In this document: positions 1-10,600 of the stretch, piece after piece | How the letters are laid out: each line of letters begins with the position of its first letter | How positions within the stretch are numbered: position 1 is the stretch's first letter | From: Pohlia nutans | Lineage: Eukaryota > Streptophyta > Bryopsida > Bryales > Mniaceae | Direction: 5' to 3' | Assembly: GCA_022496805.1 (NCBI GenBank) | Contig: CM040103.1 | Location: forward strand, 886,001 to 950,000 | Length of the DNA: 64,000 bases | Made by a program: the position numbers and the translations under genes | The notes under the pieces: model-generated | Told to the model about the DNA's origin: nothing | Seen by the model: only the letters and a program-made list of their open reading frames with translations | Databases searched by the model: none

Positions 1-2124
1 GCAAGGGTTGATCAATAGTTTGCCGATTCAAGTGCTCGACTACCTCGGTCTCTTTGCCGTGGCTTGGCAAGTGCTCGGTTAGTCACGAGCTGAATCGGCC
101 ATGACCTCTTGAGAGTACTTCATGGTTTACTGGTTAATTTTTCCAGGATTCTGTTTCTCGAATTGTAGCTAGGGTTTCGAAGTTCTTGAATTTCTGCTGC
201 AGTGGGTTTGAAGAAACCCTAGTTGTTGCAGGGACGTTTTGCTTGATCATTGTTATCCCCGCGGTGGCAAAGGAGCGACAATCAGCTTCGTTTGTGTTCA
301 CTTCGTTTAATGTGAACCCTGATTTAGGGCTTCCAAGTCGCCCCTACGTGTTCCTCCTTGGCCTCCTCGCGAGCCAGTTTGCACTTGCTGGCTTCGACAT
401 GTCCGCGCACATGGTGAGTTCATCTTCACATCAAAACGGATCACAGTTCGGTAGCTAGCATCTCCAAGTGATTGCGTTTTCTCTTTTATCTTGATAACCT
501 AAACGGGTCCATTCTCCGAAATATTAATAATTCTCTACTCATGCAAGCAAGCCTGTTGTGCACACAAAATAATGTGTTAAGTTGACGGAAAGCCTTATTG
601 GTCTGGAATTGATCAGACGGAAGAAACAAAAAAGTCGGACAGAAACGGGGCATACGGAATCTTGAGCTCGGTCGCCATGTCCATCGTTGTGGGATACGCG
701 TACCTACTTGCGCTTTCCTTTGTGGTGATCGATCCTGCGGCATTGCTGGACCCCGGCAACGATGCTGGTGGCTACGCAGTTGCGCAGCTTTTCTACCAGG
801 TGTTCAAAAACCGGTATGGCAGCGGTACGGGAGGAATTCTGTGCCTTGGCGTGATAGCTGTTGCAATCTACGTCGGTGGCGTGGCTGGTGTTCTTAGCAA
901 CTCCAGGTATTCTAATCAATAGCGCTCATTCAATCAAATGACATCAAATGAGCTGCTGCTTCTTCTGTGGTTTTTTGGATTGTGAATTGCTTCAGAATCA
1001 GCCTGTTTAATAATACTAACCTGCCACAGAAAGAATTGACTGCATAGTACTGGTTGTTGAAATGATTGCAGAATGGTGTTTGCTTTCTCAAGAGATGGAG
1101 CTCTCCCATTTTCAAAGTTCTGGCGCAAGGTGAATCGTCATGACGTGCCAATCAATGCAGTGGGGCTTTCAGTTGTCATTGCTTTCATCATGGTGCTTCC
1201 GGTGCGTGATCAGCCTCTCTGTCCTGATTCGTTCTGTTCAAACATGCATGACTTTTTCGCTCAGAATTAATTAGACAGTTAATATGCACAGTGATGCGAA
1301 ACTTCAAATCTACTCGGAACTCGTGGGGTGCACTGTACAGTACTAAACAAGTACGAGTATACGTGAGTGCACAGAAGGGGTATTAATTTGAACATTGCCG
1401 TATTACGTATACATACAATAAACACATTTAGAACTGAAAATATTCACGTATACTTACACTAAACATATATTTAAAACGGAATACATGATCTGTATACAAT
1501 GGTATTTAGACATATAATAAAGGGGGTTTTTAGAAGGGGTCATGAACACACGTGATTCTCAAACATAATGTAGAGTGCACCCCCGAGACTCGGAAAGAAA
1601 AAAACAACATAAACCACATGAGTGATAGGTGTCGAAATTCAGAAGCTGGCAATTGCTTTGGCAACATAGCATAACAGTAGCTCAGGCGTGGAGCTGTGGA
1701 TTGCAATGTTGTTCAGTCGTTGGGCAGTGTGGTGGCATTCCAAGCCATTGTGTCCATAGCCACAGTGGCGTTGTACATCTCGTACGCGCTGCCCACGCTC
1801 TTCCGAATCACTGTGGCGCGGCGCACATTCGTTCCGGGGCCGGTGACGTTGGGGCCGCGGTGGGTGAGCCTGACGATCGGCTGGGTGGGGGTCACATGGG
1901 TGGCCCTCATCACCGTGCTCTTCAGCTTGCCGGTGGTGTACCCCGTCACGGATCAAACGCTCAACTACACGCCGGTGGCTGTGGGAGGCCTCTTCGTGCT
2001 GGTCGTCGTCTCTTGGGTCCTGTACGCTCGCAAGTGGTTTCATGGTCCCCACAGCAACCTTGATGATCCGTCAACGCGACCAACCCACGATGATCATGAC
2101 ATTACCAAGTTGGCCTATGCCTAG
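1..2124 (+). CDS. BAT1: BAT1-like amino-acid/GABA permease, 3' part (5' end outside window)
   Basis: Membrane transporter of the APC superfamily. The plant BAT1/GABP family moves amino acids or GABA across organelle or plasma membranes. Five exons can be joined with consistent phase: 1-77, 232-413, 617-906, 1072-1201 and 1717-2124, with stop at 2122-2124. Family landmarks seen are VFTSFN, GFDMSAHM followed across the intron by TEET, GSGTGG, AFSRDGALPFS, VPINAVGLS, GSVVAFQAIVSIAT and TFVPGP. There are about seven hydrophobic segments in this part. By comparison with the usual family length of about 500 aa, roughly the first third is missing because the window starts inside an exon. The tail after the last membrane segment is short and ends KLAYA. 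The last intron (1202-1716) carries a 268-bp inverted-repeat element. Substrate and membrane location are family knowledge, not visible here. Confidence 0.93.
1320..1587. mobile_element. MITE, family D copy 1 (8-bp target duplication)
   Basis: A non-coding 268-bp element in the last intron of the permease gene. Its ends are inverted repeats of the form CTCG-GGGGTGCACT-TAC, and it is flanked by the perfect 8-bp direct repeat ACTCGGAA (1312-1319 and 1588-1595). A reverse-complement copy lies at 14847-15113 and a diverged copy at 3614-3930, each with its own 8-bp duplication. An 8-bp duplication is typical of hAT-type DNA transposons, but the outer bases do not follow the usual hAT start, so the superfamily is uncertain. 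Confidence 0.85.
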
Positions 2125-3189
2125 AATCAGAAAAATACGTACAAATTAATTGGCCTTTTCCACTGAATGATTGTTTTGCTCGAGTTTCTTGTACACTGAA
2201 TAATCACAACTTACTGTAGAATATGTTAACTTCTAACCATAACTTGAAAGGAGTATCATGCTCCTGTTCTCGCTCAGAAAATCTTGTGTGCCATTATCTG
2301 ACCACACTACTACTGCTATATTGGTGTTTTCATTGACTGTGTGCACTGAATCTTGCAAAGTAGTCCAATGAAGTCCAAAAAAGTCCAATCTTGCAAAAAG
2401 TCCAATAATTTGACGTGAACATGCAGTCTTTGTTCTTCATTCTTTACACAGAACGGCTAGGATGTTGTATCGGGAACCTCCTGTGTATTATCTCGTGAAG
2501 AATGTAACCAGCAGGTACATTTGCCGAGGTGAGGTTCCCGATACTACATGTGTCCCCTTAGCCACTATTCACTGTTTCCACAAAGTGGGGAATGAAAAAC
2601 GACAGGTCTGCTACTAGTGCCCTGGCTTAAGGACATAGTAGACACAGTTCCCAAGCTGCCGATTCTCAGTCATGGTCGAATTCCAGTACATTTAACTTAC
2701 AGGTTTTTCAGATCAGGATCGTAACCAATAGAGTCAGCAAATTTGACTAAGGATATGGGCTGCATCGATTGGATGACCCTGCACCTTAGACATCTGTGCT
2801 CACCTACATGTATCTTCCAAAGTCTATCTAAACACTTCATACACGTTTCAATGTGCCCATCTGTTCTGTACAGAGCCTGTTGTTGATTCCTTGAAGCAAC
2901 AATGCACTAATGCACATAAACACCATATAAGCGTCACCAAAATTCTTACGAGATCACAGCACATTGGGATATCCGTATCCCCCAAATCTTTCTTCAATAT
3001 TTGAATATCAGGGAGACTCCACACTTACATGATCTAACTTTAGCAATGATCTTCAAGCTAGGGCCTGATATACTCATACATGCGGTGGATATATGAAGCT
3101 TTCACTTACAATGGCAGGCTTCTCAAAATTCTCGCAGAAGTTCGCTTTTGGGACTGTTTTCTCAGGTAATTTCACACTTACTTCAGTAC
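2125..3189. other. Intergenic spacer with a short inverted repeat
   Basis: No gene is supported here. The first part is probably the 3' UTR and downstream flank of the permease. Positions 2461-2480 and 2531-2550 form inverted arms sharing the core GTATCGGGAACCTC, giving a small hairpin of about 100 bp. Positions 2562-2619 recur in diverged form at 45479-45538, so they belong to a dispersed repeat. Confidence 0.6.
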
Positions 3190-3984
3190 TTAATGCATGT
3201 GTGAACCGATTTGTGTGAACCGATTAGAAAGGGGATGATTTGTGAAATTTTTATGCCTCATTCCATGTTGCAATTAATTCACAAAAATATTCTAAGAGCT
3301 TAGTTCAAAAGTGCTCTTGAAAAAAACAACTCATAAAATAAGCAACCAAAAAACCTCCAAAAATCACTATAGTCACTTAAAGAATTATATTTCCACTTAT
3401 CACACCAAATTTCATCAATAAATTGTCAATATCTTATTCGTGATCAAATTACAAAAGAATTTTTAATTTTAAGTTTCAAATTTTATACAAAAGTATTGGT
3501 GATCTAGCAATCAAAGGAAAAACTGTATGGATAGAATCCAAAATTCATAATGTACAACTTAAATTCATACATTCAGGTTCAAAATATCCCTCTTAGATGT
3601 AGTTTATAATGCACCTAGTGGGTGCATTGTCCAAGTATTGTAAATACACATGTGAGTTTGTGCAAAACAAGGGTATTATTTAGAACAAGCATGTACAAAA
3701 TGTACGCATGAGAGACATATTGCAATCGAGCGGGAAGTAGATATACATGGGGCCTGGGGATAAATGCCTCATTTATAGCCCATGTATACAAATGGAAATG
3801 TACTTTGAGTCAGTCAGATTTGTACGTATCTTGTTTAGTTTCAGTCCCCCAAAATTGTATGCAAGAGTGTTTTAATGAAGGAGATGTACGCACGTGATTC
3901 TTGGCTTTAATGAATAGTGCACTCCCTAAGATAATGCATCGTTGCAATTCTCCAAATCTGAAGAGGGTTGTGGGCATTTAGGAG
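3190..3984. mobile_element. Diverged TTAA element (family C copy 2) split by a nested MITE
   Basis: From about 3190 the sequence follows the element at 43571-44138: both share GATTAGAAAGGGGATGATTT, a stretch on Ca/Ta-rich filler and the ending TCCAAATCTGAA-AGGG. The copy is interrupted at 3614-3930 by a family D element with its own 8-bp duplication, and the C-like sequence resumes after it. The right end is degenerate (CATTTAGGAG then TTAA at 3985-3988). The left end could not be placed, so the start is approximate. Confidence 0.65.
3614..3930. mobile_element. MITE, family D copy 2, nested
   Basis: This 317-bp diverged family D element is flanked by the perfect 8-bp repeat ATAATGCA at 3606-3613 and 3931-3938. 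The ends GTGGGTGCATTG and GTGCACTCCC match the family inverted repeats. It lies inside the older family C element, so it inserted later. Confidence 0.8.
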
Positions 3985-4388
3985 TTAAGGAGTTTTTATC
4001 CTGATTTTGCAAACATGTTTGCAATGCAACATTCAACATGTTTGAGGGCATTTTTCTTTAAAGTAAAATGTATTATAGTATTACTAGCAATTGAAAATGA
4101 TGATTTTGAAAATAGAAGTCATTTAGATTACTTAATCTGTCCTAAAGATTTGTCATATTAACACGAATCTTTATAGAATCCAAACTCAATCAATAATAGT
4201 TAAGTTTGTGGCTAGTTCAAAAGCACTTTATAAAATTATGGATTTAGAGCAAGTGTGGAGGACATGAATCACTACATGGACCAACATGGAATATGACCCT
4301 TAGAACCTTCTGAGATGAAAGCTCGGTCTCGTGGAATGGATAATGAGACTAAACCGGAGTGGGTGAACAAAGAACAATGGGTGGCTAA

Positions 4389-4786
4389 GAGCATCCTCAG
4401 TTCTGAGACGAATGCTCATTGCAAGGGCAACTGGCGGGCGCGGAATCCCATGGCGCGGGCCAATGCTCTCGGTATCCGTCCCGTCACTGCGCAGCTCACG
4501 CCATAGCACCTCCCGCTCTCGGCAATTTTTGCTTGTTTGCCGTGAGAGAAAGTCCTCCCAGTAGCAGTCCTGACAGAGTCCCTGATTGTCTGCAAGCCAA
4601 CGAGATTCTAACAACTTGGAGTCCCTGCGCCACCTGGCTGCCCACGTAGTAGCATAAGTTCCTTGCCGGGGCAGTTGACGGGAGATACGTTGGACCCTCC
4701 TCCCTGCTCATGCTCCCGCTCCTTTGCAGGCCTCTCTGCAAAAGCTCATTGCCGGGAACTGTGGAGGGAGAGGACTGAGGATGCTC
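4389..4786. mobile_element. Tourist/Harbinger-like MITE with TAA duplication
   Basis: Ends are perfect inverted repeats GAGCATCCTCAG (4389-4400) and CTGAGGATGCTC (4775-4786), flanked by TAA at 4386-4388 and 4787-4789. Three-base TAA/TTA duplications are typical of PIF/Harbinger and its Tourist MITEs. The 398-bp body is GC-richer than its surroundings. It contains open frames but none resembles a transposase. Confidence 0.85.
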
Positions 4787-4980
4787 TAAGTCCATTGGTG
4801 TCGAGAATCCAAAGTAAGAGTGCAAACAAAACGTGTGAAGTTTTTATTGGTTTAGAATCCACCCACCGGGTCTACATAAAAGTGGAATTGCAAATGGACC
4901 CTGTAGCACTATGATCAAACCAATCAAGTACATAAGAAGGCCTTTATTAGTGTGAACAGGGCCATGATGAATGTGGCCTA

Positions 4981-5148
4981 CTACACCGAAATCATCAAAT
5001 AGTGTGGGTGCATGAATGGCATAGACCCATTCATCCATTTGGATAAGTTTTCATCCAATTTGGATGAAATTTACCACAATATTTTGGAATTAGTAAAAAT
5101 CTTCTCGTAAACAGTGTGGGCCATAGTACATGGTGATTTCGGTGTAGT
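4981..5148. mobile_element. TA-flanked MITE (CTACACCGAAATCA ends)
   Basis: Perfect 14-base inverted repeats CTACACCGAAATCA (4981-4994) and its complement (5135-5148) are flanked on both sides by TA. The body of 168 bp is non-coding. TA target sites suggest a Tc1/mariner-type mobiliser. Confidence 0.8.
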
Positions 5149-5172
5149 AAATGGAGGAACAGGAAATAAGTA

Positions 5173-5388
5173 CACTAAATAGGTAGATTAGTGTTAAATA
5201 CACTAATTTACATAAACATGTTGTAAGTTTTTACTGTTGACCAATTTTTTTACCCTCTATATTGGTCAAGATGGGGATCTTTCAATAATATTGGAATCAA
5301 TGTGTTTAGTAATTTTTTTTTCCGACAGTAAGAATCTATAATATTTTCAAATCTCATAATTATCTAACACTAATCTACCTATTTAGTG
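5173..5388. mobile_element. TA-flanked MITE, CACTAAATAGG family, copy 1
   Basis: A 216-bp element with inverted ends CACTAAATAGGTAGATTAGT and complement, flanked by TA (5171-5172 and 5389-5390). A second copy of exactly the same length and nearly the same sequence lies at 46258-46473, which points to recent movement. The element ends immediately upstream of the leader region of the next gene. Confidence 0.88.
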
Positions 5389-5390
5389 TA

Positions 5391-6145
5391 GTAAGTAGGA
5401 CTTTACAGGCCAAGGCCTTGGCTATGCACACGTCCGTCAAAGAGGTTGATACCCGGTTCCTGGCCGTCAAGGCAAGACGTATTGCGCGAAGGATGTTGGA
5501 GTGGCGAGGTTGAGCTGACGATTGATGGGCAGAAGCGATGGGCGCACCGAGTTCATCAACATGGGATTTCACGAGGTGGGTCACGCGAATTGGTGAGCGT
5601 TTCGGGGCTCACCGAATCTCAGTTTAGGTCACTGGGATTTGCCTGCGATCCGGAAGCATTTCACGCAACATGAACAGATTGGTGGTCCCGAAGCTCCAGC
5701 ATCTCCGTTTTGGAATAATCATTCGGTACGAATCCATCAGCTCGTACTCCACTCAGATAGTAGAGTAGAGTTTTGAACCCTGTGCATGCACTCTTAGCTC
5801 ACTTCATGTATGTTTGTTAGTTTCTTTCTTGTTGATTCCTGTTCCAAACTGATGAAACTTTGATGGTCGCAAGCTTGAAATCCAAGTGGAGTTCGAAAAT
5901 TTCTGAGTTACAGGATAACTCTGGAGTAGTAGTTCGAGGCAACGACAATGTAGACCTTTAACGTATTTTGCGTTACTCGTAGTTGTGGATTCTACATCCA
6001 GGCTCATCGCCCGTGTGTCTGTCTGTCTGATTAGGGTATTTGTGGCGTACTTGTGAGCCCGGCATAATTCATTATTTGACTCTCCCACGTTCGGTTGTGA
6101 TGCAGGTCACACTGGGCGTGTCTTTCTGTGCAGCCTGTTTTAAGA
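5391..6145 (+). other. Probable promoter and leader of the 6146-8539 gene
   Basis: Positions 5400-5670 are GC-richer than the flanks and contain a short frame (ATG at 5425, 29 codons, ending at a TGA) that could be an upstream frame or part of a first exon. Acceptor-like sites precede the first coding exon (TGATGCAG near 6106 and TGTGCAG near 6132), so a leader intron is likely. I cannot fix the transcription start. Confidence 0.4.
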
Positions 6146-8539
6146 ATGTCAGGCCATTCTTTGATGCAAAGACATGGCATCTCTTCTGCTAGAATGAATG
6201 CGTGTGGAAGTTGTTTTGGATTTCAGCCTTCGGGGGCTAAAAGCGTTCCCAGTTTCCGTATTCAAAATAATAGTAGTAGTCATCATAATAATAATCTGAC
6301 CGTGCGGAATGGAAATGCAAATGATAGCAAAACTAGCGTGGGCAGTGGTGGCTATCGCCCATCCTCACCGGTACGTTAATGACATCTTCTCTCTTTGGTT
6401 TCTGTGGAGTTTAACCAAGGATTCATGGTTATAAAACGATCAATTTGATTGAACATAGTGTGAAAATAATAGAATCCCTGAAGATGGGACCAAATTTTAG
6501 ATGATAAGAACGTTGCATGTGTTGGTCCATTTTTAAAAGGACTGTAAGAGAAAGTCCCCATATTCATGACTGCTATAAACACATGATTGGGCTTCTTGGT
6601 CCTTTAGGGGCTGGTGACGAAATATTCCTTTATGGCTGATTACTTTTTGGAGGGTATTGTGATTTAGCTTTCTTGTCGAAGCAATTTAGTTTTCCTCTGT
6701 TTTGAAGAAATGGTTTGCACTTTATGGGTTCGAGTAAAGTAGCATTTTTGATTTGATGATGATGTTGTGCAATTTATTTTAGAAGCTTGGGGTGTAGTGG
6801 CAGTGTAGTTTTGTGTGATACATGTTAGAGAAAATACTGAGTGTGCTGTAATCTACTATGTGTTGCAGAGACTTCAGAACAACACAAGAAGTCCTTTGGA
6901 AAGCTGGAAGCTATGGCAGACGATGAATTGTAGCGTAAAGGATATTGGTGTGAGTGTCTAGTGCTTCAAGAGTCTTTCCAGAGCTCAGAAAATTCTGTCA
7001 TTTCAGTACCTATACAATAAATGTAGTTTATGTCTGTAAGGAGAGTTACCACATAATGCTTTCATGTGTCATTTCTGGAAGTATGTGATATTATAATTCT
7101 ACAAGGTCAAGCAGGTACGGGGTTATGCCTAATGCTTTTCTTCAGGACCATTCTGAAAACCTGACGTCCTTTTTCAACTTGGGTTTCTGATTAGTGCCTT
7201 TTTCTGAACTATATCAGCGGAGGCGAGGGTTAACAGAATCTCAAGTATATGAACAAATATGTGAGTGCGTGCAACAAGGCAAAGAAATAGACTGGTTTGC
7301 CCTCTGTGAGGAGGCTGGATTTTCACCGGCCATAGTATTGGAAATTAATGACGCAAAAGCAAAGGCAGAAGAAGCTATGAATGAGCCGCTTGGACAACGA
7401 CTTGACGAGTTTGGCCATGTTCCAGTCCAGTGTGGTCATCATGTTAGGCATTTACCTCTTCTTCTCGTCCTTTTTTTCCATTTTTCATTCACGTGACAGT
7501 ATTTAGATTCTGCAAGCACTCAGATCCGTCGCATGATTTGGTGCAGTGTGGATTATTGATTTCGGGTTTATCATTCCTTCGCGTGCTGGTGCAGGTCACT
7601 GATGTTCATGTCTTGTTATACAACACAATGATGGCTTGTGGAATTACGCCACATGAGATGTTTCTTTCCCCTATGGAGGTGCTGCCGACTCAAGTTCCTG
7701 AGAAGCTACCAACTTCAAAGAAAGCTCAGGCTCTCATTTCTAAGCCAACTACTGAATCCAAGGGAGTGGCAGCTGCTGATGTTCCTGCTCCTGGAATTAG
7801 GCTTTCTAATGCGAAGCTTGCATCAAGTGACAGAAATCCGGAAGAAGCAGACACCAAGAAGATGCCAAAGCGGCTCACTCAAAAGCACATGCTGCAGTGG
7901 ATGGCTGACAACAACGGCGTAAGAGACCTGCGTTTTCCATGAATGAGTTTTGTTACTTTCTTTGTGTAAAAATTTCTGAAGTTTTCTCCTCAAACCAGGT
8001 TTGAAGTTATGAGTCCGTAATGTGAAGCTGGTCTCTTGATCCTTATCACAATTTGAGTTGCACCAGTTGATTCTTATCTGTAACCTGAACATCATAGCTT
8101 TCCCAGTGGAAAAGAAACTCTAGTGGCTCTTTTGATGTGTTTCTGGTAAAGATGATGTTATTGTTGTCAGTCATTGTCAACCTGTACTGTTAGGGTGTAA
8201 GTTTTAGGGTCCCGGTTCTGTTGTGTGCAGACTATTGACACAATCGTTCAACTATCTTTGTCAAGTGAATTACTTGAATGTTTTTTGTACAAGTAGGATG
8301 CAGATTCTGCCGGTTGGTGCATGGCATCCTCTCAAAACTGTAAAAGGAAAGCTTTGTTGTGACGCAGTGATTCTTGTTGTTTTCTCCAGGTAACGTTAAT
8401 GGAGCTCGTTCAGAAATTTCAAGGGTATAATGAGTGTCAGCTGATGCGGCTTATCCTTCTACTGGAGAGGAAGAAGCTGATTCAACTGAGCCAGGGGATT
8501 TTCACAGTGACTTCACCAGAGGAAGAGCAAACGATGTGA
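6146..8539 (+). CDS. Conserved-looking protein with two helix-turn-helix-like regions
   Basis: Five exons join in frame: 6146-6370, 6869-6947, 7195-7424, 7595-7918 and 8390-8539, giving 335 aa. The start is the ATG of MSGHSLMQ; an alternative start in an upstream exon is possible. The N-terminal 100 residues are Ser/Asn-rich and probably disordered. About residues 102-200 (from VPFSELYQRRRGLTES through DWFALCEEAGFSPAIVL to LLYNTMMACG) look like the tandem helical repeats found after the helicase core in RecQ-type proteins. The last 60 residues (LTQKHMLQWM, then LVQKFQGYNECQLMRLIL, GIFTVTSP) resemble a winged helix. No helicase motifs are present. The function is unknown to me, and the RecQ/HTH resemblance is inference from residue pattern only. 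A decayed copy of exon 3 lies at 9730-9850. Confidence 0.72.
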
Positions 8540-9462
8540 CATGTAGGCTCCAATCTTGTTGAGTAGGACGGTCAATGGATTCATATGCACGTCTATGTAC
8601 TCCCTAGTCTAAGCGGGAGGAGACAGCCCTTGCTGATTGACCCTTTGTAAAACAGTTGAAGCAGTTGACGCACTTGTCTTGATTGAATTTACGGTCTGCA
8701 GACATCAAGTTCTTTAGACTGGGCACCAAGCACCCTTGAGAATCGGAATCCACACTTAGAATTGGAATGTGGATTCCGTTCCCACAATAGTTGACACTGT
8801 ATAAACAAGTGAGCTCTCGTTTCCACAAGGTTTCAGTTATATAAACACTTTGCCTACATTTTACAAAGAGACCAAATAGATTTTAGAAATCATATTCTCT
8901 TGCAACGTCTTTTAGCATTACCGAGTAATAATTACTAGTTAACCCCTAAGCTACCGGGCAGCCATATTCTAGCTCCCGATCACTTTGGGCAGGTTGCTGT
9001 TGAGTGTAAAATGGATGTAAATGATTTCTGAAACTTGGGTGAATGAGAGACCGTGAGTTCCTGAATGGCGCTCTATACCGGTAATGTTTTCTTCAAGATG
9101 TCACATACGGAAGGGTTTAGGGTTTAGGGTTTAGAGAGTCCTTTTGGAATGCCCCCTCCCCTCCTGCAATACCTAGGAATCCTTCAAGCAATACATGCGG
9201 CTTAAACTTCAGCTATAATCATGAATTTGTTGTTATCCACAAGTTTACCTCACTGTAGAGTACACCAACTCATTCTTTGAGGACTGCTTTTGTCGACAAA
9301 AGAACGTTGCTATAGAATATAATGCAGTGAAGGACTTGGTGCCACGTTGAATCAGAAACATGTTCCCAAACTTGGGCCGAAAAATGGAAAGGAACCTTGG
9401 TTAGATTGTGATAAGTTTACGATAAAGCAAAGCTGAACAGTCAGTCTTGTGTTTTGTGGGCA
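8540..9462. other. Intergenic spacer with an interstitial telomere-like repeat
   Basis: No gene is supported. Positions 9113-9136 hold three head-to-tail copies of the plant telomere unit TTTAGGG. The rest is low-complexity spacer and the likely 3' UTR of the preceding gene. Confidence 0.55.
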
Positions 9463-9698
9463 AGGTAGGAGCACCCAAAACCAACAGCGTACCCAATTCT
9501 GATAATTTCTATACATGCTAGTCATTCTAGAACATAAATCTAGGTAGACCATAGATAGCTTATCATTTTGGTCAACAAACAATAAGGGCTCTATGTCATA
9601 AGGGCTCTATGATGTGCTTAGATATGCATTCTAGAATGATTACCCTGTCTAAAAATTATCAGAATTGGGTACACTGTTGATTTTGGGTGCTCCTACCT
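9463..9698. mobile_element. TA-type MITE, AGGTAGGAGC family, copy 1
   Basis: Inverted ends AGGTAGGAGCACCCAAAA (9463) and complement (ending 9698) enclose 236 bp. The right flank is TA and the left flank is CA, a likely mutated TA. A related copy with intact TA flanks lies at 35048-35267, sharing interior text such as CATAAATCTAGGTAGACCAT. Confidence 0.8.
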
Positions 9699-9729
9699 TA
9701 TCCAAGCAATCTCAATCCACTCCAGACCA

Positions 9730-9850
9730 AGTAAGCAAGGGCGTGCAACAAGGCAAAGAAGGATACTGTTTTGACTTCTTCCAGGAGGTTGGATTTTCAC
9801 CAGCCCAGCATAGATAACAATCAAGAGCAAAGGTCGAAGGAATCTATGAA
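9730..9850 (+). pseudogene. Decayed duplicate of exon 3 of the 6146-8539 gene
   Basis: The stretch GCGTGCAACAAGGCAAAGAA at about 9738 matches 7266-7285 exactly, and what follows tracks exon 3 (AGGAGG-TGGATTTTCACC, then GAGCAAAGGTCGAAGGAA against GCAAAGGCAGAAGAA). Substitutions and small gaps break the frame (TAG and TAA appear). There are no matching flanking exons, so this is an isolated exon-sized duplicate that has lost coding capacity. Confidence 0.7.
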
Positions 9851-9959
9851 TTCACAGAGCTGTGTACCGGTAAAAGCTGTATTAGACAGTATTGTACCTA
9901 GCTCATCAAGCAGCTCATCAATAAAAATCTCCATGAGCCAAATACTATGATCTGCAGCA

Positions 9960-9995
9960 TTCTGTACTGTACTGTACAGTACTGTACTATACTGA
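9960..9995. repeat. Palindromic GTACT microsatellite
   Basis: TGTACTGTACTGTACAGTAC repeats form a self-complementary tract. It may be a simple repeat or a remnant of element ends; no partner end was found. Confidence 0.6.
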
Positions 9996-10600
9996 AGAAG
10001 GTGAAGCCAGAATGGCATTGATGATAATGAATGGGATGAAGAGACCGATGCTCACAAAATTAATTGTGATCTTCACTAGTAAAAGAAACAGGCGTCCCTG
10101 GAATTCCGAACACTCCATGCAACGACTAAAAAACCAACAGTGATCAAACCTACACAAGAGCACAAGCCTAAAACCGCTGCTTGCAAGTGCAATGTAGTCT
10201 CGGTCCATCCGGCACTCGGCACCCAACCTTCAGCTTGCAAGGGCCTGAAAAAGCAGTGCCCATAGTCGGTTCAGCTCCAATTCCTCCACAAGGAAGGGAG
10301 GGCCACCAGCATTACAAAGTTAGTGTGGTTCTCATGCCTTGCTACTATTGCCAATACTGTAGATGGCACCTTGAGCTACACCCACGCCAGTTCCTATCAA
10401 CACCTTGCTCACTGGCCCTCCCATCCAACTGAACACTACCAGCAAACCCGTCGCTTTTCACTCACTGAAATCGTAGAAAAGGTATCATTTCCTTGTCCTA
10501 TAACGTGACCAAAAGCACTCACCAACTCTGGAATGGCTCAAAATAGCAGTGAGAAGCAACCAGTTTCCTTCCTTGTACTGGGAACGCAGCACTTCTTTCT

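Noticed and set aside
1629..2063. Frames overlapping the last permease exon on both strands
   Set aside because: Shadows of the true reading frame at 1717-2124, which matches the BAT1 C-terminus.
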